Below, one piece after another: positions 38,089 to 50,681 of a DNA stretch of 64,000 nt. Source of the DNA: Calliopsis andreniformis (lineage: Eukaryota > Arthropoda > Insecta > Hymenoptera > Andrenidae); the NCBI RefSeq assembly GCF_051401765.1, contig NW_027480548.1, positions 744,001-808,000 on the forward strand. Reading direction: 5' to 3'. The stretch's first letter is position 1. Each line of letters opens with the position of its first letter. The translations under genes were made by a program, and so were the position numbers. Under the pieces are notes generated by a model. That model was not told where the DNA came from. It ran no database searches and saw only the letters and a program-made list of their open reading frames with translations.

Positions 38089-38483
38089 ATTGAGTATTGA
38101 AGATTGAGGATTGATGATTGAGGATTGAGGATTGAGGATTGAGGATTGAGTATTGAGTATTGAAGATTGAGGATTGATGATAGAGGATTGAGGATTGAGC
38201 GCTGAGGTTTGAGGACTGAGGACTGAGTATTGAGAATTGAGGATTGAGTATTGAGGACTGAGGATTGAAGATTGAGGATTGGGGACTGAGGATTGAATAT
38301 TCAGGATTGAGGATTGAGGATTGAGGATTGAGGACTGATGATTGAAGATTCATTATTGATGATTGAAGGTTGAGGATTGAGGATTGAGGATTGAAGATTG
38401 AGGACTGAGTGTTGATGGTTTAGTGATGAGAGTTGATATTTGTGGATTGAGATTTGAAGAGTGAAGAATGGGGATTGAGTATT

Positions 38484-38557
38484 GAAAACTGTGAATTGAG
38501 GATATTCTATTGAGGACTGAGGATTGACAATTGATTTAAGAGGACTGAGGGCTGAAG
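38484..38557 (+). repeat. Punctuation cassette D, copy 3
   Basis: Usual form; upstream flank has the private GAGAGTTGATATTT variant shared with copy 7. Confidence 0.9.
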
Positions 38558-39869
38558 ATTGAGGATTCAGGATTGAGGATTAGGGATTGAGGTTTGAGGA
38601 CTGAGGATTGAGGGTTGAGGATTTAGGATTGAGGATTGACGCTTGAGGATTGAGGATTGACGATTGAGGTTTGAGGATTGAGGACGAGGACTGACGGTTG
38701 AGGATTGAGGTTTGAGGATTGAGGATTGGGGATTGTGGACTGAGGATTGAGGATTGAGGATTGAGCATTGAGGATTGAAGATTGATGACTGGGGATTGAG
38801 GATTGAAGATTGAGAATTAACGATTGAAGATTGGGGATTGAGCATCTGGGATCGGATATTGACTATTGAGGATTGAAGATTGAGGATTGAGGATTGAGGA
38901 TTGAGAATTGAGAATTGAGGATGAGGACTGAGGGTTGAGGATTGAGGTTTGAGGAATGAGGATTGATGGTTGAGGATTGAGGATTGAGGATTGAGGATTG
39001 AGGATTGAGTACTGCAGATTGAGTATTGATGCCTGAGGATTGAGGATTGAGGATTGAGGATTGAGGATTGAAGATTGAAGATTGAGTATTGGGGATTGAA
39101 GATTGAGGATTGAGGATTGAGGATTGAGGATGGAGAATGAGGACTGACGGTTGAGGATTGAGGTTTGAGGATTGAAGATTGAGGGCTGAGGACTGAGGAT
39201 TGAGGATTGAGCATTGAGGATTGAAGATTGAGTACTGGGGATTGGGGATTGAATATTGAGGATTAAGGATTGAAGATTGGGGATTGAGGATCTAGAATTG
39301 GAGATTGATTATTGAGGATTGAAGATTGAGGATTGAGGATTGAGGATTGCGAATTGAGAATTGAGTATGAGAACTGAGGGTTGTGGATTGAGGTTTGAGG
39401 AATGAGGATTGAGGGTTGGGGATTTAGGATTGAGAATTGAGGACTGAAGATTGAGGATTGAGGATTGAGGATTGAGGATTGAGGATGGAGGATGAGGGCT
39501 GAGGGTTGAGGATTGCGGTTTGAGGACTGAGGACTGAGGATTGAGGATTGAGAATTGAGGATTGAGGATTGAGGATTGAAATTGAGGATTGGGTATTGAT
39601 GATTGAAGAATGAGGATTGAGGAATTAGGATTGAGGATTGAGGATTGAGGATTGAAGATTGAGGAGTGGGTATTCAGGATTGAAGATTGAGGATTGAGTA
39701 TTGAGGATTGAGGATTGAGGATTGAAGATTGAGGATTCTGAATTGAGGATTGAGGATTGAGGATTGAGGATTGAAGATTGAATATTGATGATTGAATATT
39801 GAGGATTGAGGATAGAGGATTGAAGATGGAGGATGAGGGCTGAGGGTTGAGGTTTGAGGTTTGAGTATT

Positions 39870-39949
39870 GAATCCTGAGAATTCAGGATATTCTATTGAG
39901 TATTGAGAATTGAGGGTTGATGGTTGAGTATTGAGCATTGGGGTTGAGG
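39870..39949 (+). repeat. Punctuation cassette C, copy 7
   Basis: Full stem; D at 475 bases and B 433 bases beyond it, the complete C-D-B series. Confidence 0.9.
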
Positions 39950-40344
39950 ATTGAGTATTGAAGACTGAGGATTGATGATTGAGGATTGAGGATTGAGGTT
40001 TGTGGATTGAGTATTGAGTATTGAAGATTGAGGATTGATGATAGAGTATTGAGGATTGAGCGCTGTGGTTTGAGGACTGATGACTGAGTATTGAGAATTG
40101 AGGATTGAGGATTGAGGACTAAGGATTGAAGATTGAGGATTGGGGACTGAGGATTGAATATTCAGGATTGAGGATTGAGGATTGAGGATTGAGGATTGAT
40201 GATTGAAGATTCATTATTGATGATTGAAGGTTGAGGATTGAGGATTGAGGATTGAAGATTGAGGACTGAGCGTTGATGGTTTAGTGATGAGAATTGATAT
40301 TTGTGGATTGAGATTTGAAGAGTGAAGAATGGGGATTGAGTATT

Positions 40345-40418
40345 GAAAACTGTGAATTGAGGATATTCTATTGAGGACTGAGGATTGACAATTGATTTAA
40401 GAGGACTGAGGGCTGAAG
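40345..40418 (+). repeat. Punctuation cassette D, copy 4
   Basis: Usual form; B follows at 433 bases. Confidence 0.9.
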
Positions 40419-40777
40419 ATTGAGGATTCAGGATTGAGGATTAGGGATTGAGGTTTGTGGACTGAGGATTGAGGGTTGAGGATTCAGGATTGAGGATTGA
40501 CGCTTGAGGATTGAGGATTGACGATTGAGGATAGGGTATTGAGGATTGAACATTGAGGATTGAGGATTGAGGATTGAGGATTGAGGATTGAGGATGAGGG
40601 CTGAGAGTTGAGGATTGAGGTTTGAGGTCTGAGGACTGAGGATTGAGGATTGAGAATTGAGGATTCAGGATTGAGGATTGAAGATTGAGGATTGGGGACT
40701 GAGTGTTGAGGGTTGAGTGATGAGAATTGATGTTTGTGGATAGATATTTGAAGATTGCAGATTGAGTATTGAGTACT

Positions 40778-40837
40778 GAAATGTGTGAATTGATGATATT
40801 CTATTGAGGACTGAGAATTGACGACTGATTGTTGAGG
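40778..40837 (+). repeat. Punctuation cassette B, copy 7
   Basis: Right-domain form: GACGACTGATTG replaces GACGGCTGATTG, and GAGTACTGAAATG precedes it. It lies 433 bases after cassette D. Confidence 0.9.
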
Positions 40838-43309
40838 ACTGAGGTCTGAAGATTGAGGATTCAGGGTTGTGGATTCAGGATTGAGGTTTGAGGACTGAGA
40901 ATTGAGGACTGAGTATTGAGAATTGTGGATTGAGGATTGAGGATTGAGGATTGAGGATTGAGGATTGGGTATTGCGGATTGAACATTGAAGAATGAGGAT
41001 TGAGGAATTAGGATTGAGGATTGAGGATTGAGGATTGAAGGTTGAGGATTGGGTATTGAGGATTAAAGAATGAGGATTGAGGATTGAGGATTGAGGATTG
41101 AGGATTGAAGATTAGTGTTGAGGATTGAAGATTGAGGATTGAGGATTGAGGATTGAGGATTGAGGATTGAAGATTGAGTATTGAGGATTGAAGATTGAGG
41201 ACTGGGTATTGAGGATTGAGTATTCAGGGTTGAAGATTGAGGATTGAGGTTTGAGGATTGAGGATTGAGGATTGAGGATTGAAGATTGAATATTGATGAT
41301 TGAATATTGAGGACTGAGGGTTGAGGGTTGTGGATTGAGGACGAGGACTGAGTGTCGACTATTGATGTTTGAGGTCTGTGGATTAAGGATTGACGATTGA
41401 GAATTGAGGATTGAGGATTGAGGATTGGAAATTGAGGATTGGGTATTTAGGATTGAAGAATGAGGATTGAGGATTGAGGTTTGAGGATTGAGGACTGAAG
41501 ATTGAGTATTGATGATTGAATATGGAGGATTGAGGATTGAGGTTTGAGGATTGAGGACGAGGACTGCCGGTTGAGGATTGAGGTTTGAGGGTTCAGGATT
41601 GGGGATTGAGGACTGAGGATTGAGTATTGAGGATTGAGCATTGAGGATTGAAGATTGATGACTGGGGATTGAGGATTGAAGATTGAGGATTAACGATTGA
41701 ATGTTGGGGATTGAGGACCTAGTATCGGAGATTGATTATTGACGATTGAAGATTGAGGATTGAGGATTGAGGATTGAGAATTGAGAATTGAGTATGAGGA
41801 CTGAGGGTTGAGGATTGAGGTTTGAGGACTGGGGATTGAGGATTGAGGATTGAGGATTGAGGATTGAGGATTGAGGTTTGAGGATTGAGGATTGAAGATT
41901 GAGTATTGATGATTGAATATTGAGGATTGAGGATTGAGGTTTGAGGATTGAGGACGAGGACTGACGGTTGAGGATTGAGGTTTGAGGATTGAGGATTGGG
42001 GATTGTGGACTGAGGTTTGAGGATTGAGGATTGAAGATTGATGACTGGGGATTGAGGATTGAAGATTGAGAATTAACGATTGAAGATTGGGGATTGAGCA
42101 TCTGGGATCGGATATTGACTATTGAGGATTGAAGATTGAGGATTGAGGATTGAGGATTGAGAATTGAGAATGAGGATGAGGACTGAGGGTTGAGGATTGA
42201 GGTTTGAGGAATGAGGATTGATGGTTGAGGATTGAGGATTGAGGATTGAGGATTGAGGATTGAGTACTGCAGATTGAGTATTGATGCCTGAGGATTGAGG
42301 ATTGAGGATTGAGGATTGAGGATTGAAGATTGAAGATTGAGTATTGGGGATTGAAGATTGAGGATTGAGGATTGAGGATTGAGGATGGAGAATGAGGACT
42401 GACGGTTGAGGATTGAGGTTTGAGGATTGAAGATTGAGGGCTGAGGACTGAGGATTGAGGATTGAGGATTGAGCATTGAGGATTGAAGATTGAGTACTGG
42501 GGATTGGGGATTGAATATTGAGGATTAAGGATTGAAGATTGTGGATTGAGGATCTAGAATTGGAGATTGATTATTGAGGATTGAAGATTGAGGATTGAGG
42601 ATTGAGGATTGAGGATTGTGAATTGAGTATGAGAACTGAGGGTTGTGGATTGAGGTTTGAGGAATGAGGATTCAGGGTTGGGGATTTAGGATTGAGAATT
42701 GAGGATTGAAGATTGAGGATTGAGGATTGAGGATTGAGGATTGAGGATGGAGGATGAGGGCTGAGGGTTGAGGATCGCGGTTTGAGGACTGAGGACTGAG
42801 GATTGAGGATTGAGAATTGAGGATTGAGGATTGAGGATTGAAATTGAGGATTGGGTATTGATGATTGAAGAATGAGGATTGAGGAATTAGGATTGAGGAT
42901 TGAGGATTGAGGATTGAAGATTGAGGAGTGGGTATTCAGGATTGAAGATTGAGGATTGAGTATTGAGGATTGAGGATTGAGGATTGAAGATTGAGGATTC
43001 AGAATTGACGATTGAGGATTGAGGATTGAGGATTGAAGATTGAATATTGATGATAGAATATTGAGGACTGAGGATTGAGGGTTCTGGATTGAGGATGTGG
43101 ACTGAGGGTTGAATATTGATGTTTGAGGTCTGAGGATTAAGGATTGAGGGTTGAGAATTGAGGATTGATGATTGGGGATTGAGGATTGAGGATTGGGCAT
43201 TGAGGATTGAAGAATGAGGATTGAGGATTGCAGATTGAGTATTGAGGATTGAAGATTGAGGATTGAGGATTGAGGATTGAATATCGAGGGTTGAGGATTG
43301 AGGATTGAG

Positions 43310-44090
43310 GATTGAGGATTGAAGATTGAGTATTGAGGATTGAAGGTTGAGGATTGAGGATTGGGTACTGAGGATTCAGGATTGAGGATTGAGGATTGAA
43401 GATTGAGTATTGATGATTGAGGATTGAGAATTGAGATTTGAGTATGAGGGCTGAGGGTTGAGGATTGAGGTTTGGGAAATGGGGATTGAGGATTGAGGAT
43501 TGAGGATTGAGGATTGAGGATTGAGGATTGAGGATTGAGGGTTGAGTATTGAAGATTGAGTATTGATCACTGAGGATTGAGGATTGAGGATTGAGGATTG
43601 AAGATTGAATATTGAGGATATAAGATTGAGGATTGATGATTGAGGATTGAGGATGGAGGATGAGGGCTGAGGGTAGAGGATTGAGGTTTGAGGACAGACG
43701 GCTGAGGATTGAGGATTGAGAATTGAGGATTGAGGATTGAGGATTGAAGATTGAGGATTGGCTATTGCGGATTGAACATTGAGGATTGAGGATTGAGGAT
43801 TGAGGATTGAGGATTGAGGACTGAAGATTGAATATTGATGATTGAAGTTTGAGGATTGAGGATTGAGGGTTGTGGATTGAGGACGAGGACTGAGGGTTGA
43901 GTATTGATGTTTGAGGTCTTGGGATTGAGGATTGACGATTGAGAATTGAGGATTGAGGATTGAGGATTGAAGATTGAGGACTGGGTATTGAGGATTGAAG
44001 AATGAGGATTGCGGATTGAGGATTGAGGACTGAGAATTGAGGATTGCAGATTGAGTATTGAGGATTGAAGATTGAGGATTGAGGATTGAG
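43310..44090 (+). repeat. 970-bp-offset duplication, copy 1
   Basis: 43371 corresponds to 44341 and 43561 to 44531 (offset 970), with only two differences noticed: GGGTACT near 43,367 and GAAGTTT near 43,848, against GAGTACT and GAAGATT. The 4,859-bp repeat starts inside this copy, so this duplication is the older one. Confidence 0.87.
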
Positions 44091-44279
44091 GATTGAGGAA
44101 TGAGGATTGAAGATTGAGTATTGAGAACTGAAGATTGAGGATAGAGGATTGAGTACTGAGGATTGAGGATTGAGGATTGAGGATTGATGATTGAGGATTG
44201 AGGATCGAGGATTGAGGATTGAGAATTGAGGATTGAGGATTGAGGATTGAAGATCGAGGATTGGGTATTGAGGATTGAG

Positions 44280-45060
44280 GATTGAGGATTGAAGATTGAG
44301 TATTGAGGATTGAAGGTTGAGGATTGAGGATTGAGTACTGAGGATTCAGGATTGAGGATTGAGGATTGAAGATTGAGTATTGATGATTGAGGATTGAGAA
44401 TTGAGATTTGAGTATGAGGGCTGAGGGTTGAGGATTGAGGTTTGGGAAATGGGGATTGAGGATTGAGGATTGAGGATTGAGGATTGAGGATTGAGGATTG
44501 AGGATTGAGGGTTGAGTATTGAAGATTGAGTATTGATCACTGAGGATTGAGGATTGAGGATTGAGGATTGAAGATTGAATATTGAGGATATAAGATTGAG
44601 GATTGATGATTGAGGATTGAGGATGGAGGATGAGGGCTGAGGGTAGAGGATTGAGGTTTGAGGACAGACGGCTGAGGATTGAGGATTGAGAATTGAGGAT
44701 TGAGGATTGAGGATTGAAGATTGAGGATTGGCTATTGCGGATTGAACATTGAGGATTGAGGATTGAGGATTGAGGATTGAGGATTGAGGACTGAAGATTG
44801 AATATTGATGATTGAAGATTGAGGATTGAGGATTGAGGGTTGTGGATTGAGGACGAGGACTGAGGGTTGAGTATTGATGTTTGAGGTCTTGGGATTGAGG
44901 ATTGACGATTGAGAATTGAGGATTGAGGATTGAGGATTGAAGATTGAGGACTGGGTATTGAGGATTGAAGAATGAGGATTGCGGATTGAGGATTGAGGAC
45001 TGAGAATTGAGGATTGCAGATTGAGTATTGAGGATTGAAGATTGAGGATTGATGATTGAG
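44280..45060 (+). repeat. 970-bp-offset duplication, copy 2
   Basis: Partner of 43310-44090. It diverges after about 45,052, where GAGGATTGATGATTG replaces GAGGATTGAGGATTG. Confidence 0.87.
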
Positions 45061-45273
45061 GATTGAGGATCGAGGATTGAGGATTGAGAATTGAGGATGG
45101 AGGATTGAGGATTGAAGATTGAGGATTGGGTATTGAGGATTGAAGAATGAGGATTGAGGATTGAGGATTGAGGATTGAAGATTGAGTATTGAGGATTGAA
45201 GATTGAGGATTGAGGATAGTGGATTGAAGATGGAGGATGTGGGCTGAGGGCTGAGGTTTGAGGTTTGAGTATT

Positions 45274-45353
45274 GCATCCTGAGAATTCAGGATATTCTAT
45301 TGTGTATTGAGAATTGAGGGTTGATGGTTGAGTATTGAGCATTGGGGTTGAGG
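45274..45353 (+). repeat. Punctuation cassette C, copy 8
   Basis: GCATCCTGAG start and ATTGTGTATTG after the core; otherwise full stem. D at 475 bases. Confidence 0.9.
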
Positions 45354-45748
45354 ATTGAGTACTGAAGATTGAGGATTGATGATTGAGGATTGAGGATTGA
45401 GGATTGAGGATTGAGTATTGTGTATTGAAGATTGAGGATTGATGATAGAGGATTGAGGATTGAGCGCTGAGGTTTGAGGACTGAGGACTGAGTATTGAGA
45501 GTTGACGATTGAGGATTGAGGACTGAGGATTGAAGATTGAGGATTGGGGACTGAGGATTGAATATTCAGGATTGAGGATTGAGGATTGAGGATTGAGGAT
45601 TGATGATTGAAGAATCATTATTGAGGATTGAAGGTTGAGGATTGAGGATTGAGGATTGAAGATTGAGGACTGAGTGTTGATGGTTTAGTGATGAGAATTG
45701 ATATTTGTGGATTGAGATTTGAAGAGTGAAGAATGGGGATTGAGTATT

Positions 45749-45822
45749 GAAAACTGTGAATTGAGGATATTCTATTGAGGACTGAGGATTGACAATTGAT
45801 TTAAGAGGACTGAGGGCTGAAG
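45749..45822 (+). repeat. Punctuation cassette D, copy 5
   Basis: Usual form, inside copy 1 of the 4,859-bp duplication; no B follows, and the sequence passes to a GATCACTGAGG region. Confidence 0.9.
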
Positions 45823-48800
45823 ATTGAGGATTCAGGATTGAGGATTAGGGATTGAGGTTTGAGGACTGAGGATTGAGGGTTGAGGATTGAGGATTGAGGA
45901 TTGAGGGTTGAGTATTGAAGATTGAGTATTGATCACTGAGGATTGAGGATTGAGGATTGAGGATTGAAGATTGAATATTGAGGATATAAGATTGAGGATT
46001 GATGATTGAGGATTGAGGATGGAGGATGAGGGCTGAGGGTAGACGATTGAGGTTTGAGGACAGAGGACTGAGGATTGAGGATTGAGAATTGAGGATTGAG
46101 GATTGAGGATTGAAGATTGAGGATTGGGTATTGAGTATTGAAGAATGAGGATTGAGGATTGAGGATTGAGGATTGAGGACTGAAGATTGAGTATTGAGGA
46201 TTGAAGATTGACGGTTGAGGATTAAGGATTGAGGATTGAGGATTGAGGATTGAGGATTGAAGATTGAGTATTGAGGATTGAAGACTGACGATTGAGAATT
46301 AAGGATTTAAGATTGAGGATTAAGGATTGAAGATTGGGGATTGAGGATTGGAGGTTGATTATTGAGGATTGAAGATTGAGGATTGAGGATTGAGGATTGA
46401 GGATTGAGAATTGAGTATGAGGACTGAGGGTTGAGGATTGAGGTTTGAGGACTGGGGATTGAGGATTGAGGATTGAGGATTGAGGATTGAGGATTGAGGT
46501 TTGAGGATTGAGGATTGAAGATTGAGTATTGATGATTGAATATTGAGGATTGAGGATTGAGGTTTGAGGATTGAGGACGAGGACTGACGGTTGAGGATTG
46601 AGGTTTGAGGATTGAGGATTGGGGATTGAGGACTGAGGATTGAGGATTGAGGATTGAGCATTGAGGATTGAAGATTGATGACTGGGGATTGAGGATTGAA
46701 CATTGAGGATTAACGATTGAAGGTTGGGGATTGAGGACCTAGTATCGGAGATTGATTATTGAGGATTGAAGATTGAGGATTGAGGATTGAGGATTGAGGA
46801 TTGAGAATTGAGTATGAGGACTGAGGGTTGAGGATTGAGGTTTGAGGACTGGGGATTGAGGATTGAGGATTGAGGATTGAGGATTGAGGATTGAGGTTTG
46901 AGCATTGAGGATTGAAGATTGAGTATTGATGATTGAATATTGAGGATTGAGGATTGAGGTTTGAGGATTGAGGACGAGGACTGACGGTTGAGGATTGAGG
47001 TTTGAGGATTGAGAATTGGGGATTGTGGACTGAGGATTGAGGATTGAGGATTGAGCATTGAGGATTGAAGATTGATGACTGGGAATTGAGGATTGAAGAT
47101 TGAGAATTAACGATTGAAGATTGGGGATTGAGCATCTAGGATCGGATATTGACTATTGAGGATTGCAGATTGAGGATTGAGGATTGAGGATTGAGAATTG
47201 AGATTTGAGGATGAGGACTGAGGGTTGAGGATTGAGGTTTGAGGAATGAGGATTGATGGTTGAGGATTGAGGATTGAGGATTGAGGATTGAGGATTGAGT
47301 ACTGCAGATTGAGTATTGATGCCTGAGGATTGAGGATTGAGGATTGAGGATTGACGATTGAGGATTGAAGATTGAGTACTGGGGATTGAAGATTGAGGAT
47401 TGAGGATTGAGGATTGAGGATGGAGAATGAGGACTGACGGTTGAGGATTGAGGTTTGAGGATTGAAGATTGAGGGCTGAGGACTGAGGATTGAGGATTGA
47501 GGATTGAGCATTGAGGATTGAATATTGAGTACTGGGGATTGGAGTGAATATTGAGGATTAAGGATTGAAGATTGGGGATTGAGGATCTAGAATTGGAGAT
47601 TGATTATTGAGGATTGAAGATTGAGGATTGAGGATTGAGGATTGAGAATTGAGAATTGAGTATGAGAACTGAGGGTTGTGGATTGAGGTTTGAGGACTGA
47701 GGATTGAGGGTTGGGGATTTAGGATTGAGAATTGAGGATTGAAGATTGAGGATTAAGGATTGAGGATTGAGGATTGAGGATGGAGGATGAGGGCTGAGGG
47801 TTGAGGATTGCGGTTTGAGGACTGAGGACTGAGGATTGAGGATTGAGAATTGAGGATTGGGGATTGAGGATTGAAATTGAGGATTGGGTATTGATGATTG
47901 AAGAATGAGGATTGAGGAATTAGGATTGAGGATTGAGGATTGAGGATCGAAGATTGAGGAGTGGGTATTCAGGATTGAAGATTGAGGATTGAGTATTGAG
48001 GATTGAGGATTGAGGATTGAAGAATGAGGATTCAGAATTGAGGATTGAGCATTGAGGATTGAGGATTGAAGATTGAATATTGATGATTGAATATTGAGGA
48101 CTGAGGATCGAGTGTTGTGGATTGAGGACGTGGACTGAGGGTTGAATATTGATGTTTGAGGTCTGAGGATTAAGGATTGAGGGTTGAGAATTGAGGATTG
48201 AGGATTGAGGATTGAGGATTGAGGATTGGGCATTGAGGATTGAAGAATGAGGATTGAGGATTGAGGTTTGAGGATTGAGGATTGCAGATTGAGACTTGAG
48301 TATTGAAGATTGAGGATTGAGGATTCAGGATTGAAGATTGAGGATTGAGGATTGAGGATTGAGGATTGAGGATTGAAGATTGAGTATTGAGGATTGAAGG
48401 TTGAGGATTGAGGATTGAGTACTGAGGATTGAGGATTGAGGATTGAGGATTGAGGATTGAAGATTGAATATTGAGGATATAAGATTGAGGATTGATGATT
48501 GAGGATTGAGGATGGAGGATGAGGGCTGAGGGTAGAGGATTGACGTTTGAGGACAGACGGCTGAGGATTGAGGATTGAGAATTGAGGATTGAGGATTGAG
48601 GATTGAAGATTGAGGATTGGCTATTGCGGATTGAACATTGAGGATTGAGGATTGAGGATTGAGGATTGAGGATTGAGGACTGAAGATTGAATATTGATGA
48701 TTGAAGTTTGAGGATTGAGGATTGAGGGTTGTGGATTGAGGACGAGGACTGAGGGTTGAGTATTGATGTTTGAGGTCTTGGGATTGAGGATTGACGATTG

Positions 48801-50132
48801 AGAATTGAGGATTGAGGATTGAGGATTGAAGATTGAGGACTGGGTATTGAGGATTGAAGAATGAGGATTGCGGATTGAGGATTGAGGACTGAGAATTGAG
48901 GATTGCAGATTGAGTATTGAGGATTGAAGATTGAGGATTGAGGATTGAGGATTGAGGAATGAGGATTGAAGATTGAGTATTGAGAACTGAAGATTGAGGA
49001 TAGAGGATTGAGTACTGAGGATTGAGGATTGAGGATTGAGGATTGATGATTGAGGATTGAGGATCGAGGATTGAGGATTGAGAATTGAGGATTGAGGATT
49101 GAGGATTGAAGATCGAGGATTGGGTATTGAGGATTGAGGATTGAGGATTGAAGATTGAGTATTGAGGATTGAAGGTTGAGGATTGAGGATTGAGTACTGA
49201 GGATTCAGGATTGAGGATTGAGGATTGAAGATTGAGTATTGATGATTGAGGATTGAGAATTGAGATTTGAGTATGAGGGCTGAGGGTTGAGGATTGAGGT
49301 TTGGGAAATGGGGATTGAGGATTGAGGATTGAGGATTGAGGATTGAGGATTGAGGATTGAGGATTGAGGGTTGAGTATTGAAGATTGAGTATTGATCACT
49401 GAGGATTGAGGATTGAGGATTGAGGATTGAAGATTGAATATTGAGGATATAAGATTGAGGATTGATGATTGAGGATTGAGGATGGAGGATGAGGGCTGAG
49501 GGTAGAGGATTGAGGTTTGAGGACAGACGGCTGAGGATTGAGGATTGAGAATTGAGGATTGAGGATTGAGGATTGAAGATTGAGGATTGGCTATTGCGGA
49601 TTGAACATTGAGGATTGAGGATTGAGGATTGAGGATTGAGGATTGAGGACTGAAGATTGAATATTGATGATTGAAGATTGAGGATTGAGGATTGAGGGTT
49701 GTGGATTGAGGACGAGGACTGAGGGTTGAGTATTGATGTTTGAGGTCTTGGGATTGAGGATTGACGATTGAGAATTGAGGATTGAGGATTGAGGATTGAA
49801 GATTGAGGACTGGGTATTGAGGATTGAAGAATGAGGATTGCGGATTGAGGATTGAGGACTGAGAATTGAGGATTGCAGATTGAGTATTGAGGATTGAAGA
49901 TTGAGGATTGATGATTGAGGATTGAGGATCGAGGATTGAGGATTGAGAATTGAGGATGGAGGATTGAGGATTGAAGATTGAGGATTGGGTATTGAGGATT
50001 GAAGAATGAGGATTGAGGATTGAGGATTGAGGATTGAAGATTGAGTATTGAGGATTGAAGATTGAGGATTGAGGATAGTGGATTGAAGATGGAGGATGTG
50101 GGCTGAGGGCTGAGGTTTGAGGTTTGAGTATT

Positions 50133-50212
50133 GCATCCTGAGAATTCAGGATATTCTATTGTGTATTGAGAATTGAGGGTTGATGGTTGAGTATTGAGCA
50201 TTGGGGTTGAGG
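50133..50212 (+). repeat. Punctuation cassette C, copy 9
   Basis: Offset 4859 from copy 8, with the same two private changes. Confidence 0.9.
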
Positions 50213-50607
50213 ATTGAGTACTGAAGATTGAGGATTGATGATTGAGGATTGAGGATTGAGGATTGAGGATTGAGTATTGTGTATTGAAGATTGAGGATTG
50301 ATGATAGAGGATTGAGGATTGAGCGCTGAGGTTTGAGGACTGAGGACTGAGTATTGAGAGTTGACGATTGAGGATTGAGGACTGAGGATTGAAGATTGAG
50401 GATTGGGGACTGAGGATTGAATATTCAGGATTGAGGATTGAGGATTGAGGATTGAGGATTGATGATTGAAGAATCATTATTGAGGATTGAAGGTTGAGGA
50501 TTGAGGATTGAGGATTGAAGATTGAGGACTGAGTGTTGATGGTTTAGTGATGAGAATTGATATTTGTGGATTGAGATTTGAAGAGTGAAGAATGGGGATT
50601 GAGTATT

Positions 50608-50681
50608 GAAAACTGTGAATTGAGGATATTCTATTGAGGACTGAGGATTGACAATTGATTTAAGAGGACTGAGGGCTGAAG
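50608..50681 (+). repeat. Punctuation cassette D, copy 6
   Basis: Offset 4859 from copy 5. Confidence 0.9.

Larger units (their letters stand above)
37181..40250 (+). repeat. C-D module region
   Basis: It contains C (38009) and D (38484), then C again (39870). 37.2-38.57 kb resembles 30.73-32.1 kb (C to C offset 6470), and 37.86-38.6 kb recurs at 53.33-54.1 kb (offset 15469). Confidence 0.8.
40251..43600 (+). repeat. D-B module region, recurs at 53.9-56.8 kb
   Basis: D (40345) and B (40778) recur at 53953 and 54386 (offset 13608). The match continues to about 43.2 kb, where the offset has drifted to 13622 (two heptamers). The C-D-B series from 39.7 to about 41 kb recurs at 61.2-62.5 kb (offset 21505). 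Confidence 0.82.
43601..48459 (+). repeat. 4,859-bp tandem duplication, copy 1
   Basis: AAGATTGAATATTG at 43601 pairs with 48460, and every landmark I compared in between keeps offset 4859, including C, D, the GGATATAAG sites and all long - strand frames. I noticed two substitutions: 43685 G against 48544 C, and 46180 C against 51039 T. The outer edges can slide through the shared plain heptamers. Confidence 0.93.

Noticed and set aside
43762..45618. Longest - strand open frame (618 residues), duplicated at 48621-50477
   Set aside because: It is a pure translation of the repeat (SSILNPQ heptads). The same peptide appears in all three - frames, starts and stops come from chance variants (CAT, CTA, TTA, TCA on the + strand), and the pyrimidine-rich strand offers no Shine-Dalgarno-like sequence. 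No domain or signal is visible.
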